A stretch of DNA of 64,000 bases from Capronia americana. Taxonomy: Eukaryota > Ascomycota > Eurotiomycetes > Chaetothyriales > Herpotrichiellaceae. Position 1 is the first letter of the stretch, and each line of letters starts with the position of its first letter. The stretch covers positions 2,728,001 through 2,792,000 of the forward strand of contig JADWQD010000003.1 of the NCBI GenBank assembly GCA_016110215.1, given 5' to 3'. Made by a program: the position numbers and the translations under genes. Below are positions 20,853 to 31,610 of this stretch, in pieces. The notes below the pieces were generated by a model. That model had not been told where the DNA came from. It did no database searches and worked only from the letters and a program-made list of their open reading frames with translations.

Positions 20853-23015
20853 ATGCCGCTGTACACGAAGCTCCCCGGGGACCTCCAGGAGGTGGATGTG
20901 ATTGTAAGTATTTCGGCGTGCCCCAGCCGTACCTGCTCAATGTAGAGTCGGGGCACTTCCACCATGACAGGTTCCAGGAGCTAACGAAGCCCAGATTGCT
21001 GGAGGTAATGTCCATGTCGAAAATTCTCAGCACCCATAACATTTCACCCCTAACTCAGCCGTCACAGGTGGTCTCGCCGGATGCGTGGTAGCCTCGCGGT
21101 TGGCCGAAGCGGATCGCAACCTGTCCATTCTCGTGATTGAGCAAGGCCCCAACAACTATGGCATGCCTGAAGTTGTGCACCCGGCACTGTATCCGCGGAA
21201 CCTGTTCCCCAGCAGCAAGATCACGCTTTTCTGGCCGGCGAAGAAGTCCCCACAGCTAGCTGATCGGACTCCCATTGTGCCATCGGGAGGCACCCTTGGT
21301 GGCGGGTCTGCCATCAATTGGTTGGTCTACACGCGGGCTCAACGATCCGACTTCGACTCCTGGAAAACGCCGGGATGGGCTGCCGATGAGATGCTCCCTT
21401 TCCTGAACAAAGTACGTCTCCCCTGGCTTTGCATAACATGTCGACCCCATCACTAATTGCGTCACAGATCGAGACCTACCACGGCAAAGGCGACAAGGAC
21501 CGCCACGGCTTCGACGGTCCCGTCAACATTTCGAAAGGTACCTACGTATGCAGCCGCGCGGAAGACGCCTTCGTCGATGCCGCGGCGAAGCTCGGATATC
21601 CCGAGGTCAAGGATCTACAGAACCTCGACGCCAACAACGCTATAGAGCGCTACTACCGATACGTTGGTCTAAACGGACGACGCCAAGATTCTGCGCATCG
21701 GTACCTGCATCCCAAGCTCCAAGGTGGAGACTATCCGAATCTACATGTGCTGGTTGAGAAGCAAGTCGTCAAGGTCCTCTTCGACGACAACAAGCGCGCC
21801 GTCGGGGTCGAGTACCAGACCAATCCCAAGTACCTCCCTAACCCCGAGTTTCTGTCCACAGCATACACCGCTCGGCGCACCGTGCGTGCCCGCAAGTTGG
21901 TCGTGGTCTCGGCAGGGGCAAACGCCACACCTGGCATCCTCGAGCGGTCGGGGATAGGCGATGCGAAAATTCTCCAGGGCGCTGGGATCTCGGTCCTCGA
22001 AGATCTCCCGGGCGTGGGGAGCGACTACCAGGATCACCACCTCTCACTGTGGGCGTATCGAACGAATCTCACGCCGCGAGAAACCATCAATGGATACCAA
22101 GACGGACGTGTCAACATTGACGAGGCCATCAAAACCAGCGACGAGCTCCTCGGCACCAACGCAATGGACGCCCAAGGCAAGTTCCGGCCGACCGAGGCCG
22201 AAGTTGAGGCTCTGGGACCGGAGTTCAAAAAGGCGTGGGACCGCGACTTTAAAGACGCGCCTGACAGACCTCTCATGATCCTTGCTCTGTATTGCTGGTA
22301 AGAAGACGCCACCTATCATCTAACAACACTGAAGCCTTGCTCCTCGTCCGTACTAACGATACCCCGCAGCTACTACGGCGACCATTCCGTCCTCCCCGAC
22401 GACGCCGAATATGTCTCCATGGCGAACTGGACGGCGTACCCTTACTCTCGCGGGAGCATCCACGTGACGGGCCCGGCCATGTCCGACCCGGTCGACTTTG
22501 ACACGGGCTGGCTCACCGACCCCGGCGACGTCGACATCAAGAAGCACATCTGGGCGTACAAGGTGTCGCGCGAGATGTGGCGGCGCATGCCCATCTTCCG
22601 CGGCGAGCTCGCGTCCTCGCACCCGCGCTTCCCCGCCGGGTCGAAAGCAGCGATCATCGAAAAGGCTGACGGCCCCGTCGTGACCGACGACGCGGCCCGC
22701 ATCGAGTACTCGGCCGAGGACGACAAGGCGATCGACCAGCGGATCCGCGAGATCTTGTCCACGACCTGGCATTCGCTGGGGACGTGCAAGATGGCACCGC
22801 GCGAGAAGAAGGGCGTCGTGGACGGGTCGTTGAACGTCCATGGCGTCACAGGGCTGAAACTCGCCGACCTGAGTGTCCCGCCGGAGAATGTCGGCGCCAA
22901 CACTGGCAACACGGCGTTCGTGGTGGGCGAGAAGGCCGCCGACATCATCATCAAGGAACTGGGGCTCAGCGGCAAAGATCAGCAATCCCAGCCTCAAGTC
23001 CAACCTAGATTGTAA
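20853..23015 (+). CDS. GMC flavoprotein, alcohol-oxidase-like
   Basis: Five exons (20853-20903, 20995-21004, 21068-21411, 21468-22297, 22370-23015) give 626 residues. The 10-nt second exon completes the FAD dinucleotide-binding motif: spliced, the N-terminus reads DVIIAGGGLAGCVVASRLAEAD, with GxGxxG intact. Further landmarks are VPSGGTLGGGSAINW (GMC signature 1), SAGANATPGILERSGIG (signature 2), YPYSRGSIHV, TTWHSLGTC with the conserved active-site His, and NVGANTGNTAFVVGEKAAD. Layout and spacing follow yeast and fungal alcohol (methanol) oxidases rather than glucose oxidase. The protein ends in Pro-Arg-Leu, a weak PTS1-like tail that could target peroxisomes. The stop TAA overlaps a perfect GTAAGT donor, so alternative 3' splicing could change the tail. 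Substrate, probably a primary alcohol, is inferred. Confidence 0.85.
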
Positions 23016-23016
23016 G

Positions 23017-23020
<4 letters not shown>

Positions 23021-23054
<34 letters not shown>
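23021..23054. repeat. (GA)n microsatellite
   Basis: Seventeen uninterrupted GA dinucleotides start six bases after the GMC oxidase stop codon, in its 3' untranslated region. Confidence 0.95.
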
Positions 23055-23058
<4 letters not shown>

Positions 23059-24648
23059 CTGAGATCTGGAGTGGAATAACATTGCAATTTTCTTCCACCT
23101 CGAGCATGACCATGACCCTTTTCTTCTTCCACCTCGTTGTAGCTCAGTACCGTATTGTCACCAGACCGTGGGTCGTAGACGTGTGTCATGCATGTGTAAT
23201 ACTATATACATCTACAATGCTGGGTGCTTGAGACGGCAAGTAGTAAACCCTCCTGTCTGGATGGCGAGCCGAGCTGAGCCGATCGGATCGAGAGAGGAGG
23301 GAGGCCCTTGTGTACGAGTAAGTACTCTATTACTACTACTGTAAGGTCCCGGTCTCTGGCTGAACAAGCAGCATGCTCTGGCTCAAAACCGGTTCGAGGC
23401 CACGAGGGCGCTGGACAGGGAGAGTCGTAGGTCCGAATGCTTCAACCAGCTGCTCATCTATGGTGTGGAAGGCGGCACTGGAGAAGAAGACGGGTGCGAA
23501 ATATCTCTTGCAGAGCTAGAACGTGCTAGGTTTGTTCAGTGCCGAGTCTCTTGTTGTGATACGTTAGTATCCCATCCACTACGTCCTGAAACGCGGCCGA
23601 TCTTGTCTGCCTTGAAGATGGAGGCGATGGCTCCTCATCGACATAACCATCGACCTCTAGATGGGACTGTATAGAACGTTGTGTGGTCAATCGATTGCTC
23701 GAGCCAAGCGTGGATGCGACCGGGTAAAGACGCCTCAGCAGGCTACTAACTGTCAAAGTTCGATCAACTGTCTCGATCTGTTCGTCTCGTCCTTTCGGCC
23801 ATCCTTTCGATCCGGAACCGCCAATAACGGAATCGGAATGACATAAAGGTCCAAACACCTGAGGACTGCCTGTGCCCTTTGCTGCCAAGTTCGGGGCGAC
23901 ATGGACAATCATTTTTGCCGAATGGCAAATTGACTTCCAGATAGATCCATGAAAGGACATCTTCCAAATCTAGCAGAGGGTCTTCTCATAACCACTGCGT
24001 TCCACTTCGTGGCCTCCTTACGACAGCACGTCCACCAGTAACCAGCCATCGCTCCTACTCTTCCTCCTACCAATGTCATGGCCCGACAACCGCCGTGTTC
24101 ACGGGCAATTGCAGAATACCCTCTACGAGTGGTATTTCGACATGTTCCACGCGACTTCGAAAACGGTCTGATGACCTAGGGTGTTGAAGATCGCAAATGC
24201 TTATCTGAAAGACATCGTTAGGGCTCACGACGCGAGCAAAGAACGCCGTATCAGCGCTCTGATCGAATCCAATGCATTTGCTTCCGGCTTCCACAAGCTC
24301 GATCCTTCCGCGACTGGTTGCTGATGACTAAAGTTGGAGGCTGAGAGCAGAGAATGACCGACAACCTAACTTCGAGTGCCCAACTTCTCCTTTTCTCCAG
24401 CATGCATAGCCGTTGCAGCCATTTGTGCCGCGGTTGTCCTGAAGGACCTCACTCGACTCCAGTGGCAGTGAGCGAAGGAAGCGGAACTTCTGACGCGACC
24501 TGGCTTCGAAAGACGTGTACCATTCAGGTGTTGCTTTTCTGATGCGCTGGCCTGACAGGCACAGTGGTCACTTGTCGAAGATGATGGTTTTGCAGCGGCA
24601 CAAATTGTGACGGTACCAACGCAAATTCAACGAAAGAAGACCGGGAAA
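23055..24648. other. Intergenic, 1.6 kb, no supported gene
   Basis: Convergent gap between the GMC oxidase and glutaredoxin genes. Minus-strand open frames at 23526-23967 and 24076-24294 lack recognisable domains, conserved starts or joinable splice sites. An unrecognised small gene cannot be excluded. Confidence 0.4.
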
Positions 24649-25587
24649 TCAATCTTCGTCCTTGTGCTTCTTTTCAACACTAACGATCCTTTTGCCTCCC
24701 ATCTTCTTGATGTGCTCCTCCAAGGTGCCTTCTGCGTCCATTTGGGCAATGTCGTCGCTTCCGCCTAGACTTTGCGCATTGATCATGATGTTCGGGACCG
24801 TCCGTCGACCAGTTAATGCGGCCAACAGGTCTTGTAGTTTTTTGCCCAGGGTTGGTGCCGGTGCGTCGTCATCATCGTCTGCGTCATGAGGTCTGGGAAC
24901 CGGGTCCGTCATCAGGTCGAGTTCGACGACATACGGTGCCGGCGTGATGCTGTATGTTTGCAGAAGCAGGGCTTTTGCGCGTTTGGAGTACGGGCAGTAC
25001 GATTTGGAAAAGATGATAACTGTTCGTCACAAGGTCAGTGACCGCATGGTCCCCGGCGCGGAAGCTCACGTACTCGGACTCTTCTTGAGAATACTCTGCA
25101 ACTCTTCCCTTGCAAGGTCTTCTCCCTCGTCTTTGGCCTTCTCCACTTTATTCCCGTTGTATGCGACTTCTTCGCCTTGCCCGTCTGCGACAAGAGCCGT
25201 TGCGCCCGCGGCTTTGGCAGTGTCGACAGGGTACTTGGGCTTGTCCTTTGGCATCGTCTTCCTGCCGCCGATGGGCACTTCATCGTCAAAGCTGATCGTC
25301 GAGGTGTACGCATGAGCGCCTTGAACAGGGGATGCGTCAAAGATCTTCTGGTCCCGGTCCCGCTGTCCCTGTTGCCTGTCTAGGATCTCTTGAAGCTCGC
25401 GGTTTGTCTGCGCGGTCAATTCCTGGTCTGAAAGAGCTCCTCTGAGCACGCCGCGGCGGCGCGATAATGACGCCTCGGTGGTCTTGCGGAAATCGGTGCT
25501 CGACCCAGAACCGGAGAAGAACAGGAAGTAGATGAGAACGATGCCGAGAGCGAGCAGGAGCGCTTGGCCGCGCCGCATGCCTGCCAT
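24649..25587 (-). CDS. Secretory-pathway monothiol glutaredoxin (GRX6/GRX7-like)
   Basis: Two exons (25587-25074 and 25019-24649, 54-bp intron) give 294 residues. The intron removes a frame break exactly before IIFSKSYCPYSKRAK, so Cys180 of the active-site CPYS motif begins the glutaredoxin fold. Later landmarks are RRTVPNIMIN with the cis-Pro and GGSDDIAQM for glutathione binding. The N-terminus has one hydrophobic helix (about residues 8-25) after MAGMRRG, so this is a type II membrane protein with the redox domain in the lumen of the ER/Golgi, as in yeast Grx6/7. The long stem between helix and domain is charged and low in complexity. The start is the first ATG; the frame extends further upstream only from a GTG. 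Confidence 0.87.
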
Positions 25588-26769
25588 CTTGTAGCCTTTC
25601 TGGGGTGGAATTGGTGGCAACGTACGCGAGCGCACGGGACGTCAGAATGAGGTGAAAGCTTGGTAAACGGCGAGTCGCGGTATACCCCTCCTTATGTAGT
25701 ACGAATGATATCTAGAGTGATAATGCCGGGCAATAATGCAAGTAACCAGTGTGCACACTATCCAAGCGGGATGGAAGAGAAGGTGAGGAAAGAGTCTGAA
25801 AGTGAAAAGAGAGGCCAACAGGCCCAAGCAGTAATCACAGTCCCTACTCGCATGAGGAGAGGCGTCGATCCGTTCGGAGAATTGATAGGAAATGAGGTCA
25901 ATATCGGCGGGGGATAACTAGCCGGTAAACGGATTAGCCAGGCACGCCCACTCCAGAAGAGTTTGCGCCCGGCAGCCGCCACAGGCGTTACACGCAGCGC
26001 CCGCAGAGTTAAAATCTTCAGCATCAAGCTTTGCGAGGCGAAGTCTGTTCAGTCCCCTCGTCGAGCTTTTCGGTATCCTTGGATCAGCGCATCGCCGCGA
26101 CACAATGTACAGTACCCGTACAATGTATGGGTTGAAGAATAGCAAGGGTCGCGGAAGGTCAGAAGACGCAGGGTTCAAATTGAAACCGCAGGGGCCTGCA
26201 TTCTTTTCTCCGAGCCCGTGGGCAGGCGGGCATGCTCAATGGCGTCCCCCGCAAATTGAATGGCGTCCAGGGGAATTTGCCGTTCTGGCCTCGAGAAAAC
26301 CTAGAGACCAATCCGTTCTGAAAGCAATCTTTTTTTTCCCTTGGCGAGGGTTGAGATTGTCCTCCTAGGCTCCTGTCCTGCTCTTTTGGGCGTCTTGTTC
26401 ATGGCACACTGTCCCGAGTCGCGGCTGTAGTACGTACACTAATCATGGTTCTGCTGAAGGTAGCTTGAGTGGAGAGATCAAAGAGGCAAACTCGTTGAAG
26501 ACATCGGGTTCGTACACTACCGCCAAGTCCAGGAACTCGTTCGATTCGCTCTCACAACCTCATTGGTGCCTCTTACATCTCGTATCTTACAAGCTATACA
26601 CAGTAAAGCTATTTTCGATTCCAACTCATCGCCGAAGATTCTCGGCCAGCCCGCTCAGTAGCTTTCCAAACGCCGCGCTCAGTCTTACTATCCAATAAGA
26701 TTCTCTTACATGTTTAGGGGTTTCAAGAGGGAGCCTGTCCCATAGCGACGTCACGCATGGTCTCATTCT
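25588..26769. other. Intergenic, 1.2 kb
   Basis: It lies between the glutaredoxin start and the 3' end of the next minus-strand gene. It holds the glutaredoxin promoter. No gene, tRNA or repeat could be supported. Confidence 0.4.
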
Positions 26770-28332
26770 TCATGCTATCAGCCCTCCCAAAACGACTTTC
26801 TGCAAACCCATCATCTCCCTCTTTGCTGTTTCCCGGGACGCCTGCTCGAATTCTCGTATAACGGCAGACACCATAACTTTGCGTATCCGACCGTCGACTT
26901 TGGAGAATAGGTCGCTGATGGCTGGTGTGCAAGCGGGCGGCCCTGTCAAGATCTGCAGGAGCCGCTGATATGTGTCAATAAGGACGTCACATAATGTAGC
27001 AAATACGGTGAAGAAGTCCGGTGTGAAGGGAAGAGGCGGGGTTTGCAGGTGAGTATATGGACCCTCGTTCGGCAACAGGGTCGAGTTGGGCGCGTCGAAC
27101 GGCGCAGGAGGAGGAAATGATGTAGCACTGGGGAAATTGATCGCCGACATGGGAGTCAAGGGCGAAGGATTTACCAGCGTAGTTGCCGACGACATAAAGG
27201 TAGCCATGCTGGCTGTAGTGTCTATCGATGGCTGTGAAGCATGGTGACCGGCTTCTGGCAGCGTCGAAGGTGGTGATGTGGTGGGAAGCATAGGGAGGCC
27301 GATATCCGTGACCGGGCCGCTCGATTTTCGCGGCCTTGAAGTTGTCGCTGCTCTTTTAAACATCTGAGGTATCCGCGCTCGACTTAATGAACTCGCCGAA
27401 CTGCCATCGGGCGGATGGAGTTGTTGAAAGGATTCAAACTCGGCCAACAGCGTATTCAGGTTCTTCAAATAGTCTTGCGCAACTGCTGCGCTGCTTGCGA
27501 CACTGGTCTGAGTTTGGGATTGAGGAGGATGGAAATCCAAAATCATCGGCAGGGACATGCCCAATAACATATAATTGACGGCTCGGCGTGACATTCGGTT
27601 GGGCGTGTATGACGGTAGTTTGGAAATATCCGCCTCATTGAATTGGACCGTGTTGAACCAGAACGACCGACCTTCATGCGCTCTGCGCAGATAGTCCAGC
27701 GTCGCGACCCTTTTATGCGTCATCTCCTGTATGTGTATGTAGAGCGCCGAAGTGCTCGGCTGGCTCGAAATGGCAGCGAGGGCCGCTTGACTAGTGGGAA
27801 GCATCCCATTGAGGGCCAACGCTGAAGCAACATCCGGCTCTCGTGTCTCTTTCTCCTTCTTCTGCGCCGTGTGAGCACTTGAGCCATCGTCGCCATTGCT
27901 GACGTTGCTGTTGATCGGGTGGAGGGGTGCGCGATGGGTGCCGGAGGCGTTGTAGACAGGAGCAATGTTTCCGGCTGGGAGGGGTAGCATCTTGTTGTCA
28001 CTGGGAGGGAGGCCGCTCACATCACTGGTGGTTCGAGAGACGAGGTCGGCCTTTATGGAACTTAAAGTGATTGGGGCGGGAGGGGCAGTGACGGTTCTTG
28101 TGTAGCCGGGACGAGGACGAGGGCGAGGCGGTGTTGAACCAGCACCGTCGAGGGAGCCGTTGGATCCCAGAGGCTTGTGTCTGCGTGAAGGCGATCTGGT
28201 AATCTTGGAGAGAAAGCCTGCGGCTCCTCCCCCTCCCGCCGCTGCTCCTCCTGAGTTGGTGGAACTGATGGAACCATCGCGAGATGCCTGAGGCCGAGGC
28301 TGGTTCTGATTCTGAGTGCTAGGCTCAGTCAT
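26770..28332 (-). CDS. Conserved-looking fungal protein of unknown function (520 aa)
   Basis: Intronless 520-residue frame with no family I can name. Residues 1-170 are low complexity, rich in Ser, Pro and Gly, with an SKITRSPSRRHK basic patch. A structured, probably helical segment follows (about 185-300: LYIHIQEMTHKRVATLDYLRRAHEGRSFWFNTV...NYMLLGMSLPMILDF). A second Pro/Ser-rich linker leads to a C-terminal helical domain (about 430-520: FFTVFATLCDVLIDTYQRLLQIL...KVMVSAVIREFEQASRETAKREMMGLQKVV). Two ordered blocks separated by disorder, a clean start and stop, and divergent position from the cytidylyltransferase gene argue for a real gene. No transmembrane segment or signal peptide is evident. 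Function is not inferred. Confidence 0.8.
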   Translation of the reverse strand: MTEPSTQNQNQPRPQASRDGSISSTNSGGAAAGGGGAAGFLSKITRSPSRRHKPLGSNGSLDGAGSTPPRPRPRPGYTRTVTAPPAPITLSSIKADLVSRTTSDVSGLPPSDNKMLPLPAGNIAPVYNASGTHRAPLHPINSNVSNGDDGSSAHTAQKKEKETREPDVASALALNGMLPTSQAALAAISSQPSTSALYIHIQEMTHKRVATLDYLRRAHEGRSFWFNTVQFNEADISKLPSYTPNRMSRRAVNYMLLGMSLPMILDFHPPQSQTQTSVASSAAVAQDYLKNLNTLLAEFESFQQLHPPDGSSASSLSRARIPQMFKRAATTSRPRKSSGPVTDIGLPMLPTTSPPSTLPEAGHHASQPSIDTTASMATFMSSATTLVNPSPLTPMSAINFPSATSFPPPAPFDAPNSTLLPNEGPYTHLQTPPLPFTPDFFTVFATLCDVLIDTYQRLLQILTGPPACTPAISDLFSKVDGRIRKVMVSAVIREFEQASRETAKREMMGLQKVVLGGLIA

Positions 28333-28715
28333 ACTCCCACTCTAACCGTTTCTTCTTTGTACCACCTGACCAGTCAGAGCGAGATCATCGAATCAAATCA
28401 AGCCCAGGTCAATAGTGTGCGCCAGCGGGTTTTGCGACTTGGGTCGAAAGGGGAGCGGACAACGAAGGGTACCTGCAGATGGTGTGGTAGATGGTCACGA
28501 ACAAACAGGGGTTCACCAAGGCGCGTGAGGCCAAATTGTGGGGATTCCTCACCCCTTCAACTGCCTCGTGCCACTCATATTGCGCCATCTGTCCAGGGGC
28601 ATCCCCATCATTTCATCCTCCTTGCAGAGGCAGATAACCCTTTAGCGCACACAAGGAGCCCGAAGACTGCATTATTGAGTTTGCCGTCGTTTCCACCTGG
28701 ACCGCCCACAGTGCC
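28333..28715. promoter_or_regulatory. Divergent promoter, unknown gene / ECT1
   Basis: A 383-bp region between two divergent starts. No specific element was identified. Confidence 0.4.
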
Positions 28716-30054
28716 ATGGACATCGAGGTGCCAGCGCCGGGCCACTGGCCAGTCGACCCCCAAGAAGATGAAGAAATCCGGAAGGATCGTATCTGGGTCG
28801 ACGGATGCTTCGACTTTGCCCATCATGGTAGGTCTTCAGGAAGCTGAAAGGTAAGCATGTCTGATCGATTCAGGTCATGCCGGTGCATTGCGACAAGCCC
28901 GCCAGCTAGGTAAAGAGCTCTACGTCGGACTCCATTCGGATGAGGAGATTTTGGACAACAAAGGGCCAACCGTCATGACATTGGATGAACGAACTGCAGC
29001 TTGCGAAGCATGTCGGTGGACCACCAAAGCCATCCCATACGCTCCTTATGTGACGGCCTTGCCTTGGATTTCCCACTATGGCTGTTGGTACGTCGCTCAC
29101 GGCGACGACATCACATCCGATGCTGGTGGAGAAGACTGCTATCGCTTCGTCAAGGCTGCTGGCCGCTTCCTCGTCTTCAAACGAACGCCAGGGATATCCA
29201 CCACCGACTTGGTGGGTCGCATGTTGCTTTGTACGAAGACGCACTTCATCAAGTCCCTGCCGGATGCCCTTCAGGGCAAGACTAACGGTGCCCCCGACCC
29301 GCAAAAGGTGGCAGAAGGCGCTGAAATGCTGGAGAGAATCAAGGACTATGCTACGGATGAGACAGCTTTGCAACCAGGTGCAGAAGTATGGTCATGGACC
29401 GAGCAAGAACCGGGCAAGCCAGGAGAGCCAAAAGCCCCCGACAGCGGCCGATTCGAGAAGGTTGTGGCTGGGAAGGGCCCCAAACCCGGTCAAAAGATCG
29501 TCTATGTCGATGGTGGCTTCGATCTCTTCTCTTCCGGGCATATCGAATTTCTGAAACGAGTCAGTCAAGCGGAGGACAACGAAGCTTACGTCGTCGCCGG
29601 TGTCCACGATGATGCCGTGATCAACCACTGGAAAGGTCTCAACTACCCCATCATGAACGTCTTCGAGCGAGGACTGTGTGTCTTGCAATGCCGGTATATT
29701 CACGCCGTCGTATTCGGGGCGCCATTCTTGCCCTCGAAAGCATATCTACAAGCAATGCCTATGGGTAAGGTTTCCGCCGTCTACCACGGTCCCACGACAT
29801 TCATGCCCTCCACATTCGACCCTTACACGGATGCCAAGGAGATGGGCATTTTGCGGCAGATCGAGGACCATCCGTACTCGCATGTCAATGCCGCGGAGAT
29901 CGTGGGGCGAATCATGAAGGGCAGACAAGCTTTCGAAGAGCGCCAGAGAAGGAAAGGTGAAAAGGCGGTTGGTGAAGAAGCTGTTCGCCAGCGAGAAATC
30001 CTCGAGCAACAGCAAGCGGCTGTCGAGGCAGAACGTCGCGCGGCCATGGAATGA
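28716..30054 (+). CDS. ECT1: CTP:phosphoethanolamine cytidylyltransferase (ECT1)
   Basis: Two exons (28716-28827 and 28874-30054, 46-bp intron) give 430 residues. It makes CDP-ethanolamine, the regulated step of the Kennedy pathway to phosphatidylethanolamine. Seen: two tandem cytidylyltransferase domains. The first has DGCFDFAHHGHAGALRQAR, with the CTP-binding HxGH motif completed across the intron, and RTPGISTTDLVGRML, the RTxGISTT signature. The second starts at YVDGGFDLFSSGHIEFL, where the first His of HxGH is Ser; the second domain of this family is often degenerate. The C-terminus is a charged helix rich in Glu, Arg and Gln. Two domains distinguish it from the single-domain phosphocholine enzyme. 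It is tail-to-tail with the complex I gene, 89 bp away. Confidence 0.93.
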
Positions 30055-30143
30055 TGTGTGCCGTTTTCTCTTCTGGCTTACGAGCCTGCAAGGGCTTGAT
30101 GAGACTATATACACTTGCCCCTACCTGGCGATGGGATAGACTT

Positions 30144-30802
30144 CTAGAGAAAGCTTCGGCATGGATAACTGCCAGCAGTGTTAGTATAGATGGATGATTC
30201 TCGACACGCAGAGTGACATACTCGTCTCCATAACTCGTCGGTGCCTGCTGGTACTTTACGTCTTTCTTCTGCCCCACATTGACCGGCATAGGAGGCAATC
30301 CATTCTCGCCGAGCACTGCTGCCGCCTTCTCATGCTCGAAGTACGCCGCGAGACCTCTCTCGCCCTCCTGTTTCACCGCAACCAGTTGCTTACTGCCCTC
30401 CTCACCAGCCAACAGCTTTGGACTCGGATTTGCCGCGCTTCCCAAGGTCAATAGCCCCACTACTTCGCCCTGCGTAACTGTGCTGAGCGTGGGATATGCT
30501 CGTCGTACATCTCTCTTCCAATATGGGTTATCTGCGATGTCTGCCGCAGGTATCGTGACGGCGTCATCGTAAGCCTTAGGGTCAAGAGCGGCCGGGGAAG
30601 GGTTGCGGAAGTGTTTGACAGGCACGCCGTTGCTGCGGTTGGGGTCGACGGCGAAGTACTTGTGGATGGTCGCCCAGATACCGGTGCTTTCTTGGGTATA
30701 TTTCTAGAGCCGACTGTAAGCGAGTCATTCTGTCAACAGGGCTGGTGACGAGGCACATACTTTGGCCAAAGAGGCGACGTCCTTGATGGGTTTGGCGGCC
30801 AT
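30144..30802 (-). CDS. Complex I fungal accessory subunit, 21.3-kDa type (NUZM-like)
   Basis: Three exons (30802-30761, 30703-30222, 30168-30144; introns 57 and 53 bp) give 182 residues, about 20 kDa. The first exon encodes only MAAKPIKDVASLAK. The last is 25 nt and supplies YPCRSFL after SYGDD; its intron has an ACTAAC branch site close to the acceptor. Without that splice the frame runs on without family features. Central landmarks are PVKHFRNPSPAALDP, IPAADIADNPYWKRDVRRAYP and TQGEVVGLLTLGS, which I recognise from the fungal NADH:ubiquinone oxidoreductase 21.3-kDa subunit. It would act in the mitochondrial inner membrane as a structural accessory subunit, without redox centres. Confidence 0.83.
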
Positions 30803-31610
30803 TCTGGCCAAGCTCAATGGGGTTGCGCTATTCCAGATCGTGAAGGAGATGAAGAGACGTGTAGAGAGAATGGCAGGAAGGCGGGAGGACGAGACACGAT
30901 CGGAGAGAGGACAAGGCAGCTTAAAGCCTTCAGCTTGATTGCGATCCGGAACGGAGTCTCAATTGATGTCGAGCTCCAATCGAGACGCAGTTATCAGGTT
31001 CGCCGTAATTCTTGGCAACGGCACAGCACATGATTATTAGTGCAGTTCTGTATCTCACCCTGAGAACGCAAGCAAGTTGATGGTCCTTACTCTACGGCTG
31101 CGCTGCTCTTTTCATTGGAGTCATCGTATTCTATGCCTGATCTATTCAACCTGCGATCGTACAGAAGATTGCGCACCTTTTAATGGCCTGGTCTATCCCT
31201 CGTCCGACCTGCACCCAGGCCATTACTGTCGAAGACGCGACCTGACTGCTGATAACCAACGCCCTTCCCGCTGAGAAGTGCGCGGCGTGTCATTCCGCAA
31301 CCATACAATTAACCCCAAAATTACGAATCAAACGGTAGGACGTCGATCTCTTAGAATGGTTACTAGTACATTGCTTCCACTCTCAGGATGTTAGTATCGT
31401 GTTCCTTATGAAAACCGATTTTCCCGCCTTGGTTCTTTCCCTGCATCCCATATTGTCGAGGACCCATCGCTGCTTAATATTGCCCAAACTTGAAGCTAGC
31501 GTCGTTACACCAAGAAAGAGAGTGTTCATCACCCTTCTATCATACAGCCTTATCAAGACTGCAAGGTAGCACGAGGCGTCTGGCGTCGACCGCTCTTGCG
31601 ACGAGCAAAC
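30803..31610. other. Divergent intergenic, complex I subunit / hydroxyacid dehydrogenase
   Basis: About 0.8 kb containing both promoters. No small gene or repeat was supported. Confidence 0.4.

Noticed and set aside
23526..24294. Minus-strand frames in the GMC/glutaredoxin spacer
   Set aside because: No domain, no joinable splice sites, composition unlike neighbours.
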